A program made the position numbers and the translations under genes. Positions 43,567 to 52,544 of a stretch of DNA of 64,000 bases are shown here, in pieces. Origin of the DNA: Peterkaempfera bronchialis (GTDB lineage Bacteria; Actinomycetota; Actinomycetes; Streptomycetales; Streptomycetaceae); the NCBI RefSeq assembly GCF_003258605.2, contig NZ_CP031264.1, positions 930,001 through 994,000 of the forward strand, given 5' to 3'. The first letter of the stretch is position 1, and each line of letters opens with the position of its first letter. Below the pieces are notes generated by a model. It saw only the letters and a program-made list of their open reading frames with translations. It was not told where the DNA came from and searched no databases.

Positions 43567-45039
43567 CTACCGGCCGGAGACCCGGTCCATAACCTCCTCG
43601 CCCGCCGGGTTGCGCTTCGCGCTGATCCGCTTCTGGTGCGGGTCGGTGATCATGACCTGCGGAAGGACTCCTGTCTGCGCGGACATGTCCGCGAACGGCG
43701 ACCACAGCGGGCCGTCGTGCAGAGCCTGCAGATCGGTCGTGCTCAGTCCGCTGATCCGCTCCAGACGGGCGGCGAGCGCGCGGTCCACGGAGCCGGCCAG
43801 GAGCGCTCGGATCCGGTCCTCGGCCTCCAGCAGCTCGGGATGCTCCCCGGCAAGGAACTCGTGCAGGTTGGCCGCTCGTCCCGCGAAGGGGGAGTACACC
43901 ATGCAGATCAGCTGCGTGGTGTCGAGCCCGAAGGCATCCTCGCCGTACCGGGTCGCCGCCTCACGCATGGACTCGACACCGGCCTCGGTGGCGTAGCGCT
44001 GCCGCATCTCCTCGACCAGGTGCTCCGGGAAGTGCTTGCGGCGCATCAGTTCCAGGGCGAAGTCGACATACTGGCCGATGCCCTCCTGGTAGGAGCGCTT
44101 GTACACCCGCTCGGTCCGCAGCCCGCGCAGGTGGGCCATGAGCGCGGGGTTCACGCAGTCGGACTCGGTGAAGTTGAACGCGATCTCGTCGAAGACGAAG
44201 CCGAGGAAGCCCGTCAGGAGACTCCAGTGCGCCCCCGAGGCGTAGCTCGTGTAGTCGTAGATGGAGTAGAACTGGAGCGCGGTGGAGATGTCCGAGGCCA
44301 CCCCACGCGCTTCGATCCGCTCCGCGTTCTCCGAGCCGTGGATCTCCTGGAAGTACGCCCTCGCCAGCCCGTTGAGCGTCTCCAGCGTGCCCTGGAAGCC
44401 CTTCTTGCTGTCGGCAGGCTTCAGACCGGCACTCCGCGCCAGCTGCCGAATCCACAGGGCGTAGTCGCGCTGCTCCTGGGGAGAGTCCCCGGTGATGATC
44501 AGGTCCACGCCCTCGCCGTGGCCGGCGGCCACACCGAAGGAGTCCGCCACGTTCAGGTTGCACGCGTTGCAGAACGTGGCCCGGCCGTCGCCGTAGGTGC
44601 GGTGCCCGGACATCAGCATGTCGACCCGGTTGAAGTCGATCAGCCGGTGGGGCATGCTCCGGTCCCGGGCGAAGGGGCGGACCTGGCCGCCCTCGATCAG
44701 CAGCAGCTCGGCATCCGGATCGCCGTAGAGCCCCAGCGCCTGGTACGTGCGGTCGATGTTCTGCATCACCTGGTACGGCATGCCGCCGTGCCGCATGGTC
44801 GCCACCCGCAACCGGAAGGTCTCGCCGTGCCGTTCGGCGAGGGCCAGGTGGACTGCGCGCACAAAGGCCAGCGCATAGGAGCTGTCCTTGCCGCCGCCAT
44901 AGGCGACCATCACCGTGTTCCGCCCGAGCTCGCCCGGTCGCGGCAGCGCCTTGAGCAGCGTCGTCGCGCACTCCTCGACCGCCGGCACATCCCGCTCCGG
45001 GAGCGCCTTCCGCAAGTCGTCAAGAATAGCCGTGCTCAT
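43567..45039 (-). CDS. PP-loop ATP pyrophosphatase-family protein with CxxC, 490 aa
   Basis: Adenine nucleotide alpha-hydrolase fold. PP-loop is VAYGGGKDSSY (residues 45-55), and CNAC at 157-160 with LIITGDSPQEQRDY resembles the catalytic-cysteine region of PP-loop tRNA thiolases and N-type ATP pyrophosphatases. The C-terminal 250 residues have no domain I recognise. Such enzymes adenylate a carbonyl or base so that sulfide or ammonia can be added. No sulfur-carrier gene is seen nearby, so amidation is as likely as thiolation. ATG 45039 follows GGAGGGATGTC. It faces the LeuRS-like gene. Confidence 0.8.
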   Translation of the reverse strand: MSTAILDDLRKALPERDVPAVEECATTLLKALPRPGELGRNTVMVAYGGGKDSSYALAFVRAVHLALAERHGETFRLRVATMRHGGMPYQVMQNIDRTYQALGLYGDPDAELLLIEGGQVRPFARDRSMPHRLIDFNRVDMLMSGHRTYGDGRATFCNACNLNVADSFGVAAGHGEGVDLIITGDSPQEQRDYALWIRQLARSAGLKPADSKKGFQGTLETLNGLARAYFQEIHGSENAERIEARGVASDISTALQFYSIYDYTSYASGAHWSLLTGFLGFVFDEIAFNFTESDCVNPALMAHLRGLRTERVYKRSYQEGIGQYVDFALELMRRKHFPEHLVEEMRQRYATEAGVESMREAATRYGEDAFGLDTTQLICMVYSPFAGRAANLHEFLAGEHPELLEAEDRIRALLAGSVDRALAARLERISGLSTTDLQALHDGPLWSPFADMSAQTGVLPQVMITDPHQKRISAKRNPAGEEVMDRVSGR

Positions 45040-45381
45040 GACATCCCTCCTGGCTGCTTGACCCTGCAGGACGCAGCCGACTCCGGTCGTCGAGGCCCCG
45101 GTCGTCGGGGCCCGGTGTCGTGAACGAATGCGCCGACCACCAGTCAATCGCCCAGAGGTCACGCAGAAGGAGAAGCCCGCCCCGGCGAACCGTGCGCGGG
45201 TGTGCGTCTCAAATAATGGACAGCGCAGCCCGTTCGGCTCCTGGGGTCCCGGGCAGCGGAATCCAGCCTCGACTGGATGCGCCGACAGGCGCTGAGCGAC
45301 TCATCCAGGGTCGGCGCCAGCTCTCGCCCAGAAAGCCAAACACAGGTATTCGCCCCCTGTCCAGCGAAGTCAATCAGTTCG

Positions 45382-45414
45382 CCTACCGACCGGCCGGCAC
45401 CGGTCGGCAGTAGG
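45382..45414. repeat. Hairpin CCTA-CCGACCGG-loop-CCGGTCGG-TAGG
   Basis: Eight-base perfect arms around CCGGCA with a further four-base outer pairing (CCTA/TAGG, three-base bulge). Confidence 0.55.
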
Positions 45415-45427
45415 GTTCCAGCGCCGA

Positions 45428-45445
45428 TCGACCAACGCTGGTCGA
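45428..45445. repeat. Inverted repeat TCGACCA-ACGC-TGGTCGA
   Basis: Perfect seven-base arms, 14 bp after the previous hairpin. Could be an operator or part of a structured leader of neither gene. Confidence 0.5.
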
Positions 45446-45802
45446 CCGCCGCCGGCCACACCCGGGCCGGGCGCGTCCGCACTGCACCGTCTCGCCATGT
45501 GAGACGGCTCGGCCGTGGCGACTGTTGTCCGGTTCCCACCTCTCCAGCCCTCGGCGCGCGATCTCGACACCCGTCCACAGCCTCCGCTGACCTGCGGCAA
45601 CCTGCCGCCGCGCGCGAACCACCGAGCCTGCGGCGGCGACACTATGCCACCCAAACCAGTCGAGCCGACTCGGGCCTAAGGGGACATGTCAGGTTGCCGG
45701 TGCGCGGCAAGGCGTTGATCCCCCTTGGATTGTGAGGCATAGTCAGCGGCCAGGCGAGGAGCGCCGGCAGGCCAGGGGGGAACTGGACCATTCTCCTCGG
45801 GG

Positions 45803-45844
45803 TTGCCGGGGCAATCCGCCGAATTGGCGTACATTGCGTCGCAA
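45803..45844. promoter_or_regulatory. Pair of short inverted repeats TTGCC-GG-GGCAA and TTGCGTCGCAA
   Basis: Two small palindromes 20 bp apart, about 320-360 bp upstream of the aldolase start. Similar TTGCS...SGCAA ends suggest paired binding sites for one regulator, possibly the AraC-family protein; unproven. Confidence 0.3.
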
Positions 45845-46164
45845 CGAACCCCACAGAGGTTCAGCGTGACAGCCCTACCCCGGATTTTATCAGAAATGAA
45901 AACCCGGACACGGGCAGATGGCGCCCAGGTGAAGACTTGCTCACCATGAGGCCGGAACGATCGCACCCACGGCACGGGACTGCCTGTGGCGGCGCGGCGG
46001 AGGCCGTTTCTCCACCCCGACAGAAGTCGGGGTTTCCACGGTCGGACTCCCTCATGGCGCTCCATCACTCCTGTACTGCCGACATCTGACCGGGCCCACC
46101 GGGAATCTGTCGCGCAGTCCGACGGGACACTCATCTGCAAACCACTGAGCTTCGGAGGACGGAT

Positions 46165-47193
46165 TTGTCTACTGCACCCGCCCCGCTGTTCGAGCCGCTG
46201 ACGAGCGAGATTCTTGACGCCACCCTGCGTGATGGTTCCTATGCCGTCGACTTCCAACTCGACCAGAAGTTCGTCATCGAACTCCTAGGCCGACTGAACG
46301 AGACACCGATCGAGAAGGTGGAGATCGGCCACGGCCTCGGTTTCGAGGCCGAGCGTTCCGGTATCAGAGCCTGCAACATCGACCTGTCCCGGTGGTGCGA
46401 GATCGCACGTTCGGAACTGTCGGAGACCTCCTGGGGGATGTTCGCGCAGCCCGGTTTCAGCCGGCTCGGCACACTGGAGGAACTCTGCAGCCAGGGCATG
46501 TCGTTCGTCCGCATCGGTATGGAAGCCGATCGGGTTCCCGAGCACCTCGACTACATCGAGCGCGCCACCGAGATCTGCGGGCAGGTCTACCTCAACCTCA
46601 TGAAGACGAGCGCCACACCTGCCCAGCAGCTGCCCGAGCTGCTGAGCGGAGTCACCCCGGCCGTTGCCGGGCTGTACGTCGTGGACTCCTACGGCTCGAT
46701 GCTGCCCAGCGACGTGCACCGTTATGTGGAGGTCGCCAAGGAGTGCTTCCCGGTCGTCGGGTTCCACGGCCACGACAACCTCGGCATGGCGAACGCCAAC
46801 AGCATCGCCGCGCTTGAGGCGGGCGCCACCATCGTCGACGGAACGCTCGACGGCATCGGCCGGGGCGCCGGCAACGCGGAGACCGAGTCGCTGGCCGGCA
46901 TCCTCAGCCTCATCGGCAACGACAAGTACGACTACAAGCGACTGGCCCGGCTCGCGGAGTTCTGCCGGACCAACCTGGAACTGCTGCCGGAGAACCGGAA
47001 CATGCAGGTCCTCGGTGGAGTGATCGGAATTCACTCCGGATACTTCCCGCTCATCGAGGAACTCTGCGCCGAGCTCACCGTCGACCCGGCCCCCCTGATG
47101 GAGACCGCCGTCGACCTGGCCTCGCAGAGCGTCGGCAAGAGCCACATCCACGCTGCGGCGCAGCGGATCTCCCAGGGCCTCGCGGCGGTCTAG
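46165..47193 (+). CDS. DRE-TIM metallolyase (4-hydroxy-2-oxoacid aldolase/HMGL-like), 342 aa
   Basis: TIM-barrel carbon-carbon lyase or synthase. Metal-binding DATLRDG is at residues 18-24 and GFHGHDNLG with metal His201 and His203 near 200, followed by GATIVDGTLDGIGRGAGNAETE as in 4-hydroxy-2-oxovalerate aldolases. The residue after RDG that is His in DmpG/BphI (general base) is Tyr here (RDGSYAV), so the exact reaction is open: pyruvate aldolase, or acyl-CoA-type synthase. TTG 46165 has GGAGGA upstream. Opens the plus-strand operon and probably builds an unusual 2-oxo acid. Confidence 0.85.
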   Translation: MSTAPAPLFEPLTSEILDATLRDGSYAVDFQLDQKFVIELLGRLNETPIEKVEIGHGLGFEAERSGIRACNIDLSRWCEIARSELSETSWGMFAQPGFSRLGTLEELCSQGMSFVRIGMEADRVPEHLDYIERATEICGQVYLNLMKTSATPAQQLPELLSGVTPAVAGLYVVDSYGSMLPSDVHRYVEVAKECFPVVGFHGHDNLGMANANSIAALEAGATIVDGTLDGIGRGAGNAETESLAGILSLIGNDKYDYKRLARLAEFCRTNLELLPENRNMQVLGGVIGIHSGYFPLIEELCAELTVDPAPLMETAVDLASQSVGKSHIHAAAQRISQGLAAV

Positions 47194-47227
47194 CGAGCCC
47201 TTCGATCAGTCTTAGGAGGAGGAAAAC

Positions 47228-48064
47228 GTGAGAATCGCACGATTCGATGCCGGCAGCGGATACCAGATCCACGCGGGTCAGGACGGCAGTTGGGCGCCGC
47301 TCTCGGCATTCGAAGGGTACAAGGCTCCCACCCGGATCGCGGATCTGCTGGACGATGCCCGGAGAAGCGAACTCGCCGCGCTGCTCGCCTCCCGGTCGGT
47401 CGAGCGGCTGACCGATGTTCGGCTCGACGGGGCTGCGACCATAGCCGACGGCGGCGACATCTGGGGCGCCGGCCTGAACTACCGGGGCCATTCGGAGGAT
47501 CTGAACACCCAGCAGCCGGCCTCCGGCCCCGGATCGTACCTGAGGCCCAGCAGCTGCCTGATCGGCAACGGGCAGCAGATCAACCTGCCGTCCCAGAGCA
47601 AGAGGGTGACCGCGGAGGCCGAACTCGGTCTCGTCATCGGCTCGGAATGCAAGAACGTGTCGCGCGCGGACTGGCGCTCGGTCGTCGTGGGTGTCACCGC
47701 CGTGCTCGACATGACCGCAGAGGACGTGATCCGCGAGAATCCGCGGTACATCCCGTGGGCCAAGGGGTTCGACACGTTCTGCAGCATCGGGCCGCAGCTG
47801 GTGACGCTGGACGAGTTCGACGATGCGGCTCTCCAGGGGATTCGGGTGTCGACCGTCCGCAACGGTGAGGTCATCTCCTCCGCCCTGGTGTCCGCCATGA
47901 AGTACGACCTGGGTTATCTGGTCGAGTACTTCACGGCCGGGCGGACCCTGGTACCCGGAACCGTGATCTGCACGGGAACCCCGGGAGCCGCTGTGATCAG
48001 CCCCGGGGACTCGATCAAGGCCGTCGTCGAGGGTGTGGGAACGCTCGTCCACACCGTGGGGTAG
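47228..48064 (+). CDS. Fumarylacetoacetate hydrolase-family enzyme, 278 aa
   Basis: FAH superfamily (hydratases, hydrolases, decarboxylases of 2-oxo acids). The core is AEAELGLVIG with the metal Glu, DMTAEDVIRENPRYIPWAKGFDTFCSIGP and TGTPGAAVISPGDSI. An N-terminal arm of 75 residues precedes. Together with the aldolase it resembles the last two steps of meta-cleavage pathways (hydratase plus aldolase), possibly run in the synthetic direction to make an unsaturated 2-oxo acid. AGGAGGAGG sits eight bases before the GTG. Confidence 0.88.
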   Translation: MRIARFDAGSGYQIHAGQDGSWAPLSAFEGYKAPTRIADLLDDARRSELAALLASRSVERLTDVRLDGAATIADGGDIWGAGLNYRGHSEDLNTQQPASGPGSYLRPSSCLIGNGQQINLPSQSKRVTAEAELGLVIGSECKNVSRADWRSVVVGVTAVLDMTAEDVIRENPRYIPWAKGFDTFCSIGPQLVTLDEFDDAALQGIRVSTVRNGEVISSALVSAMKYDLGYLVEYFTAGRTLVPGTVICTGTPGAAVISPGDSIKAVVEGVGTLVHTVG

Positions 48065-48097
48065 TTCGAATGACCACCGCTGAGAAAGGTTCAGCAC

Positions 48098-49816
48098 TTG
48101 ACTGTGCAGCAGATATCAGTAGTGGACGCGATCCAGCGCGCCGTTCAGGACCATCCCCACTGCACCGCCATCGAGACCTCCGACGGCTCCATCACCTATC
48201 GGGAGTTCGGCGAGTACACCCGCGATTTCACCTCGCGACTCGAATCGCTCACCGCTCCGGGTGAGTTCATCGGAATCGAGGCCATCCGCACCTCGGGTTC
48301 GATCGTCGCCATGGTCGGCGCGCTGGCCGCCAGACGGCCGTTCGTGTTCATCGACCCGCGCGACAGCGAGTCGTCGAACAGGAGCAAGGTGTCCTCGCTC
48401 GGTATCAACGTGGTCGCGAGCAGCCGCGACGCGCCGCACGCGCCACGGCTCGCCGCGCCGCCGGCCGAGTGGCGGGACGGCGCGGGAGACCGGCCCCTGG
48501 CGGATCTGGCCGAATACCAGGGAACGCTCGGCTACGCGATCCACACCTCGGGTTCGACCGGAGAGCCCAAGTGCGTCCTGGTGCGCGCGGAACCGCTGGT
48601 GCCCATGGTCCGGGACCATGTGCGACGTCTGGAGCTGGACCCGCAGTGCCGCACGCTGCAGTTCGCCCGCCTGACCTTCGACGGGTGCATAACCGAGATT
48701 CTGTGGACCCTGACCTCGGGCGCCTGCCTGGTGATCCTGGGCGAGGAGCACCTCAGCCCGGGAACGGTGCTCCAGCGGACGTTGGAGGACTTCCGCATCA
48801 CCCATCTGAAGACGACGCCGTTCGCGCTGACGTCCACTCAGCCGAGCGATGCGATGACCCTGAAGCATGTGATCAACGGTGGCGGCGCCTGCCGGCAGGC
48901 CGTGCTCCGGAAGTGGTCGTCGGCAGCGGCCTTCCACAACGCCTACGGGCTGACCGAGACCACCGTCTGCAACTTCCTCAGCGACCCGCTGGACCCGGAC
49001 GACTGCCGGGAGTCCATCCCGCTCGGCGACGTGGTGGGCGACTGCGGGTTCGATGTCGTCCCGTTGCCGACGGCCACGGCGGACGGTGCCGCCGGATCGC
49101 CGGTGACCCGTGGTGAACTCGTCATCACCGGCAACAGCGTCGCGGTGGGCTACCTGACCGCGCAGGGCGTGCAGCGCTTCATCGACGACAACGCGGACCG
49201 GGTCTACCGGACCGGCGACATCGTCGACCACCACGACGGGCAGGTCTTCTTCGTCGAGCGGCTGGATCGGCAGCTCAAGGTCCGCGGCTACCGCCTGGAC
49301 CCGGGTGAGGTCGAGAGCGCGGCCTGCCGCCTCGACGGGGTCGTGGAGGCGGTCGTCTCCGCCGAGTCGCACGAGAACGGTGACGACTCCGCCGTCGATG
49401 CCCTGGTGTGCTACTACCTGGGCACCGCCACCTCCCGGGAGGTGCGCGCCCACCTGGAGGCGGTCCTCGACTCCTACAAGGTCCCTTCGGTGATCCAGCA
49501 GATCGAGGCGATCCCCTACACGCGGAACGGCAAGGTCGACCGCGAGGCGCTCCGGGCGAGCCGCCGCACCGCTCCGGCTGCGGCCCGGGCCGCCACACCG
49601 GAGGAGCAGATCCTCGAACTGGTACGTCAGCTCACCGGAGTGGACGACGCCGGCCTCGACGACAACTTCTTCGACGTCGGCGGCGATTCGGCCTCCACGG
49701 TGATCCTGGTCAACAAGCTGAAGGAACTCGGCTGGATGGCTGTCGGCGTCCGGGACGTCCTCCGGGCGGAGAATCTGAAGGTTCTCGTCGACGAACTACG
49801 TGATCGGAGTGCTTGA
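48098..49816 (+). CDS. Stand-alone NRPS A-T didomain, 572 aa
   Basis: Adenylation domain plus carrier domain. Visible: HTSGSTGEPKCVLV (A3), FDGCITEILW (A4), NAYGLTETTVCN (A5), YRTGDIVD, RLDRQLKVRGYRLDPGEVE and NGKVDREAL with the catalytic Lys, then FFDVGGDSASTV in the carrier. Pocket residues read by eye D-G-T-K-I-G-A-V-C-K share T-K-I-G with Asn/Asp-activating codes, suggesting an Asn, Asp or related substrate (tentative). TTG 48098 chosen; GTG 48104 possible. Would load the donor for the C-A-T module across the cluster. Confidence 0.92.
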   Translation: MTVQQISVVDAIQRAVQDHPHCTAIETSDGSITYREFGEYTRDFTSRLESLTAPGEFIGIEAIRTSGSIVAMVGALAARRPFVFIDPRDSESSNRSKVSSLGINVVASSRDAPHAPRLAAPPAEWRDGAGDRPLADLAEYQGTLGYAIHTSGSTGEPKCVLVRAEPLVPMVRDHVRRLELDPQCRTLQFARLTFDGCITEILWTLTSGACLVILGEEHLSPGTVLQRTLEDFRITHLKTTPFALTSTQPSDAMTLKHVINGGGACRQAVLRKWSSAAAFHNAYGLTETTVCNFLSDPLDPDDCRESIPLGDVVGDCGFDVVPLPTATADGAAGSPVTRGELVITGNSVAVGYLTAQGVQRFIDDNADRVYRTGDIVDHHDGQVFFVERLDRQLKVRGYRLDPGEVESAACRLDGVVEAVVSAESHENGDDSAVDALVCYYLGTATSREVRAHLEAVLDSYKVPSVIQQIEAIPYTRNGKVDREALRASRRTAPAAARAATPEEQILELVRQLTGVDDAGLDDNFFDVGGDSASTVILVNKLKELGWMAVGVRDVLRAENLKVLVDELRDRSA

Positions 49817-49821
49817 TCGCG

Positions 49822-51594
49822 ATGTGTGGCGTATGCGGGACCTATTCTCCGAACGGTCAGGTGGATCGCAGCATCGCGGCTGCCATGCACAACCGGCTGG
49901 TCCATCGCGGACCTGACGAGACCTACTCACTGAACACCGAAACAGTCTCCGTAAAGCTCGGCCGCCTCGGCATGACGGGCCTGGTCGACGGCTGGCAGCC
50001 CGCCGAGGACCGCAGCGGCCGGTACGTGGCCATGACGAACGGCGAGGTGTACAACGCCAAGGCCCTCCGCGAGAAGGTGGGTTCCGACCGGCAGCGGAAC
50101 GCCGTCGATGTGGCTGTCATCCCGGAGCTGGTGTCCCGGTACGGAATCCAGGGACTGGGCCTGGTCGACGGGCAGTTCGCGACCGTCGTCTTCGACCGTG
50201 CCGAGAACTCGCTGATCCTGGCCAGGGACCGGTTCGGCATCTGCCCGCTGTACTACACGGTGGCCGGCTCCGACATTCACTTCTGCTCGGAGCTCAAACC
50301 GCTGGTGCAGTGCGTCGACCAGCCCTGGAAGGTGGACATCGGCGCTGTCGACCAGTACTTCTCGCTGGGGAACATCGTCGCGCCACGGACCCTGGTGAAG
50401 GGCGTGCACGCCGTTCCCCCCGGCTGCGCCGTCCGGTTCGGTCCGGACCGGCAGGAGACCGTACGCTACTGGCGCTACGGCCAGTTCGTTCCCGCCCCGG
50501 AACCGGTCTCCGAGGAGGCGCTCAGGGAGGGTCTGCAGTCCTCCGTCCGGGACCGCCTGCATGCCGATGTGGAGATCGGCGCCTATCTGAGCGGGGGATT
50601 CGACTCCACTGCGATCCTGATGGAATCGGCCGCGCTGCTCGACCGGCCGGTCCGGACCTTCTCCGTCGTGTTCGACGATCCGTCGCTGGACGAGGGGCGC
50701 TTCCAGCGGGAGGTGGCGGAGCAGGTCGGCAGCAAGCACGAGCAGATCCTGTGCCGGCCCACCGACATCGCGTCGCGGTTCGAGGAGATGGTCCGGCACT
50801 GCTGCTATCCGCAACGCGAGACCTACAATGTGGCCGCCATGATGCTCGCGGACACGGTGCGGTCCTTCGGCGTCAAGGGGGTCGTCTCCGGCGAGGGAGC
50901 GGACGAGCTGTTCTTCGGCTACGACTCCTATGCCTTCGACAGCGCGACCCGATCCACCCGGAGCTCCTGCGCGGAGAACGAGCAGGCCTGGGGCCGGGCG
51001 GACTTCAGCTGGGAGGTCGACTGGCGAAAGGTGAGCCGGCGGCGGGAGCACCTTGCCTCGGCGGCACATGAGGCGCTGGTGGGCGAGGAGTTCTGGCGCA
51101 CCAGGCTGATTCCGTTCTCCGAGGACGAGGTCAAGCTGCTCTCATCGATGCAGCTGCGCTCGATCTCCGATGTGTACGTCCAGCTGGCGGGCCATCTTCT
51201 GGGCGACCACGGCGACGCGATGGTCATGAAGAGCTCGATCGAGGGCCGCTACCCGTTCCTCGGGAACTCGGTGGTCTCCCTCGCTCTGCAGACCGGCGAC
51301 AGTGCGAAGGTGGTCGACTTCGAGGGCAAGGCGTGCCTCAAGTCGGCCTACCAGGGAGTCGTCCCGGAATCCGTTCTGCGGCGTGGCAAGCACGGGTTTA
51401 CCGCGTACGACCTGCGGTCGGTCGTCGATGAGCGGACATGGGAGGGCTGGCGGGGCCTGGTCGAGGCCAGTGGGGTCTTCGCCCCCGGCTGCCTCGACAC
51501 GGCGCCTGGTCAGGGTGGTGCGGACAAGTGGGACTTCAGGCTCAGCCTGATCAGCATCGCCATGGTCATGGATGAGCTGGCACTCGGGCTCTGA
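49822..51594 (+). CDS. Asparagine synthetase (glutamine-hydrolysing)-like amidotransferase, 590 aa
   Basis: AsnB family. The N-terminal Ntn glutaminase begins MCGVCG, with Cys2 as nucleophile after Met removal, which fixes the ATG at 49822 over a TTG three codons earlier; HRGPDE and TNGEVYN are standard. The synthetase domain has PP-loop YLSGGFDST and SGEGADELFFGYD. Expected to turn a carboxylate into an amide using glutamine and ATP, or to form an intramolecular amide as in carbapenam/beta-lactam synthetases. Starts 5 bp after the A-T stop, so it is in the same operon. Confidence 0.92.
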   Translation: MCGVCGTYSPNGQVDRSIAAAMHNRLVHRGPDETYSLNTETVSVKLGRLGMTGLVDGWQPAEDRSGRYVAMTNGEVYNAKALREKVGSDRQRNAVDVAVIPELVSRYGIQGLGLVDGQFATVVFDRAENSLILARDRFGICPLYYTVAGSDIHFCSELKPLVQCVDQPWKVDIGAVDQYFSLGNIVAPRTLVKGVHAVPPGCAVRFGPDRQETVRYWRYGQFVPAPEPVSEEALREGLQSSVRDRLHADVEIGAYLSGGFDSTAILMESAALLDRPVRTFSVVFDDPSLDEGRFQREVAEQVGSKHEQILCRPTDIASRFEEMVRHCCYPQRETYNVAAMMLADTVRSFGVKGVVSGEGADELFFGYDSYAFDSATRSTRSSCAENEQAWGRADFSWEVDWRKVSRRREHLASAAHEALVGEEFWRTRLIPFSEDEVKLLSSMQLRSISDVYVQLAGHLLGDHGDAMVMKSSIEGRYPFLGNSVVSLALQTGDSAKVVDFEGKACLKSAYQGVVPESVLRRGKHGFTAYDLRSVVDERTWEGWRGLVEASGVFAPGCLDTAPGQGGADKWDFRLSLISIAMVMDELALGL

Positions 51595-51642
51595 ACCCTG
51601 AGCCATGCCGTCACGATTCGCTGAAGACAGGAGGAGGAACCG

Positions 51643-52338
51643 GTGAGTCCCGACAGTCCGAGCATCGTCGTCTTTCCGGGTGCCGGATCCTTCGGCACCG
51701 AACTCCGCGGACTGCTGGCAGAGTTGGGGCCGTCAGCCTGGCTCGCACGGTATCCGGGACGATTCGGCAGGGATTTCGGCCAGGGCGCGGGAACCTTCCA
51801 GGAGGTCGTGCGGTCCTGCGTCGCCCAGGTAGAGCGCCGCCGGCCGTCCCGGGCCGTCCTCGTCGGGCACAGCTTCGGCGCGTACGCGGCCCATGCCACG
51901 GCGAGGGAACTGGAGGAGCTGGGGACGGTGGTCTCCGCGCTGGTGGTGGTCGGCGCCACCGCACCGGCTCTGCTGACGGTGCCGGAGCCGCCCACTCTGC
52001 GACGGTCGGACACCGTCGCCTACCTCGAAGGCATCGATCCCGACCTCCTACCGGACGAGGCCGACGAGTGGCGGGAGATCGTCATCGACACCACGATGCA
52101 GGACCTCCGACTGCTCAGGGAGTTCACCACATCGCAGGTCCGAGAGGTGCGCTGTCCGATCCTCGCGGTGCGCGGTGCGGCGGATCCGCTGGCGTCCACC
52201 AGCGGAATCGGCGCGTGGGCCGACGCCACTTCCGGCGGATGCACTCGCGAGGAGTTCCCGGGCGGTCACTCGGATCTGCTGCGCACGCCCGAATTCGCCT
52301 CGTGGCTGCGCGAGGCATGCCTGCACTCGTACGCGTGA
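51643..52338 (+). CDS. Type II thioesterase, 231 aa
   Basis: Alpha/beta hydrolase of the editing TEII family that frees mis-primed carrier proteins. FPGAGSFGTELRGL at the N-terminus, nucleophile elbow VLVGHSFGAYAAH, and the His motif FPGGHSDLL near the end. AGGAGGAGG precedes the GTG. Normal length for the family. Confidence 0.9.
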   Translation: MSPDSPSIVVFPGAGSFGTELRGLLAELGPSAWLARYPGRFGRDFGQGAGTFQEVVRSCVAQVERRRPSRAVLVGHSFGAYAAHATARELEELGTVVSALVVVGATAPALLTVPEPPTLRRSDTVAYLEGIDPDLLPDEADEWREIVIDTTMQDLRLLREFTTSQVREVRCPILAVRGAADPLASTSGIGAWADATSGGCTREEFPGGHSDLLRTPEFASWLREACLHSYA

Positions 52339-52376
52339 CCCTGCACGCCGAATCAGAAAGAGGGGGCAACCGGACC

Positions 52377-52541
52377 GTGTCCGTGGCCACACCCGACGCA
52401 CTGGTGGCATACGCCTTCCCCCGGCCCCGCGCCGGGCGGCCGCTCGGCCACCCGGGCCGCGCCGTCGGCCTCACCCGGTGCAGCGGCGCCCTCGGCACAT
52501 CCCGGGCCGGGGATCCGATCGCCGCCCGAGCAGCGGGCTGA
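52377..52541 (+). CDS. Possible small protein, 54 aa
   Basis: GTG frame with a GAGGGGG site about twelve bases upstream, filling the gap between TEII and the FAD gene and ending 3 bp before it. Sequence is Arg/Gly/Ala/Pro-rich with one Cys (GLTRCSGALG) and shows no domain. It may be real, or simply a leader that couples translation; low confidence. Confidence 0.3.
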   Translation: MSVATPDALVAYAFPRPRAGRPLGHPGRAVGLTRCSGALGTSRAGDPIAARAAG

Positions 52542-52544
52542 TCC

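Larger units (their letters stand above)
45040..46164. other. 1.1-kb gene-poor divergent region in the cluster
   Basis: No frame in this stretch has cluster-like codon use. It separates the PP-loop gene (minus) from the aldolase operon (plus) and probably holds their promoters. Structures seen: hairpins at 45382-45414 and 45428-45445 and short inverted repeats at 45803-45814 and 45834-45844. Base composition is lower in GC around 45.85-45.9 kb. Confidence 0.5.

Noticed and set aside
45676-46257. 193-codon minus-strand frame upstream of the aldolase
   Set aside because: Composition and codon use unlike any neighbour, no ribosome site, and it overlaps the aldolase start region.
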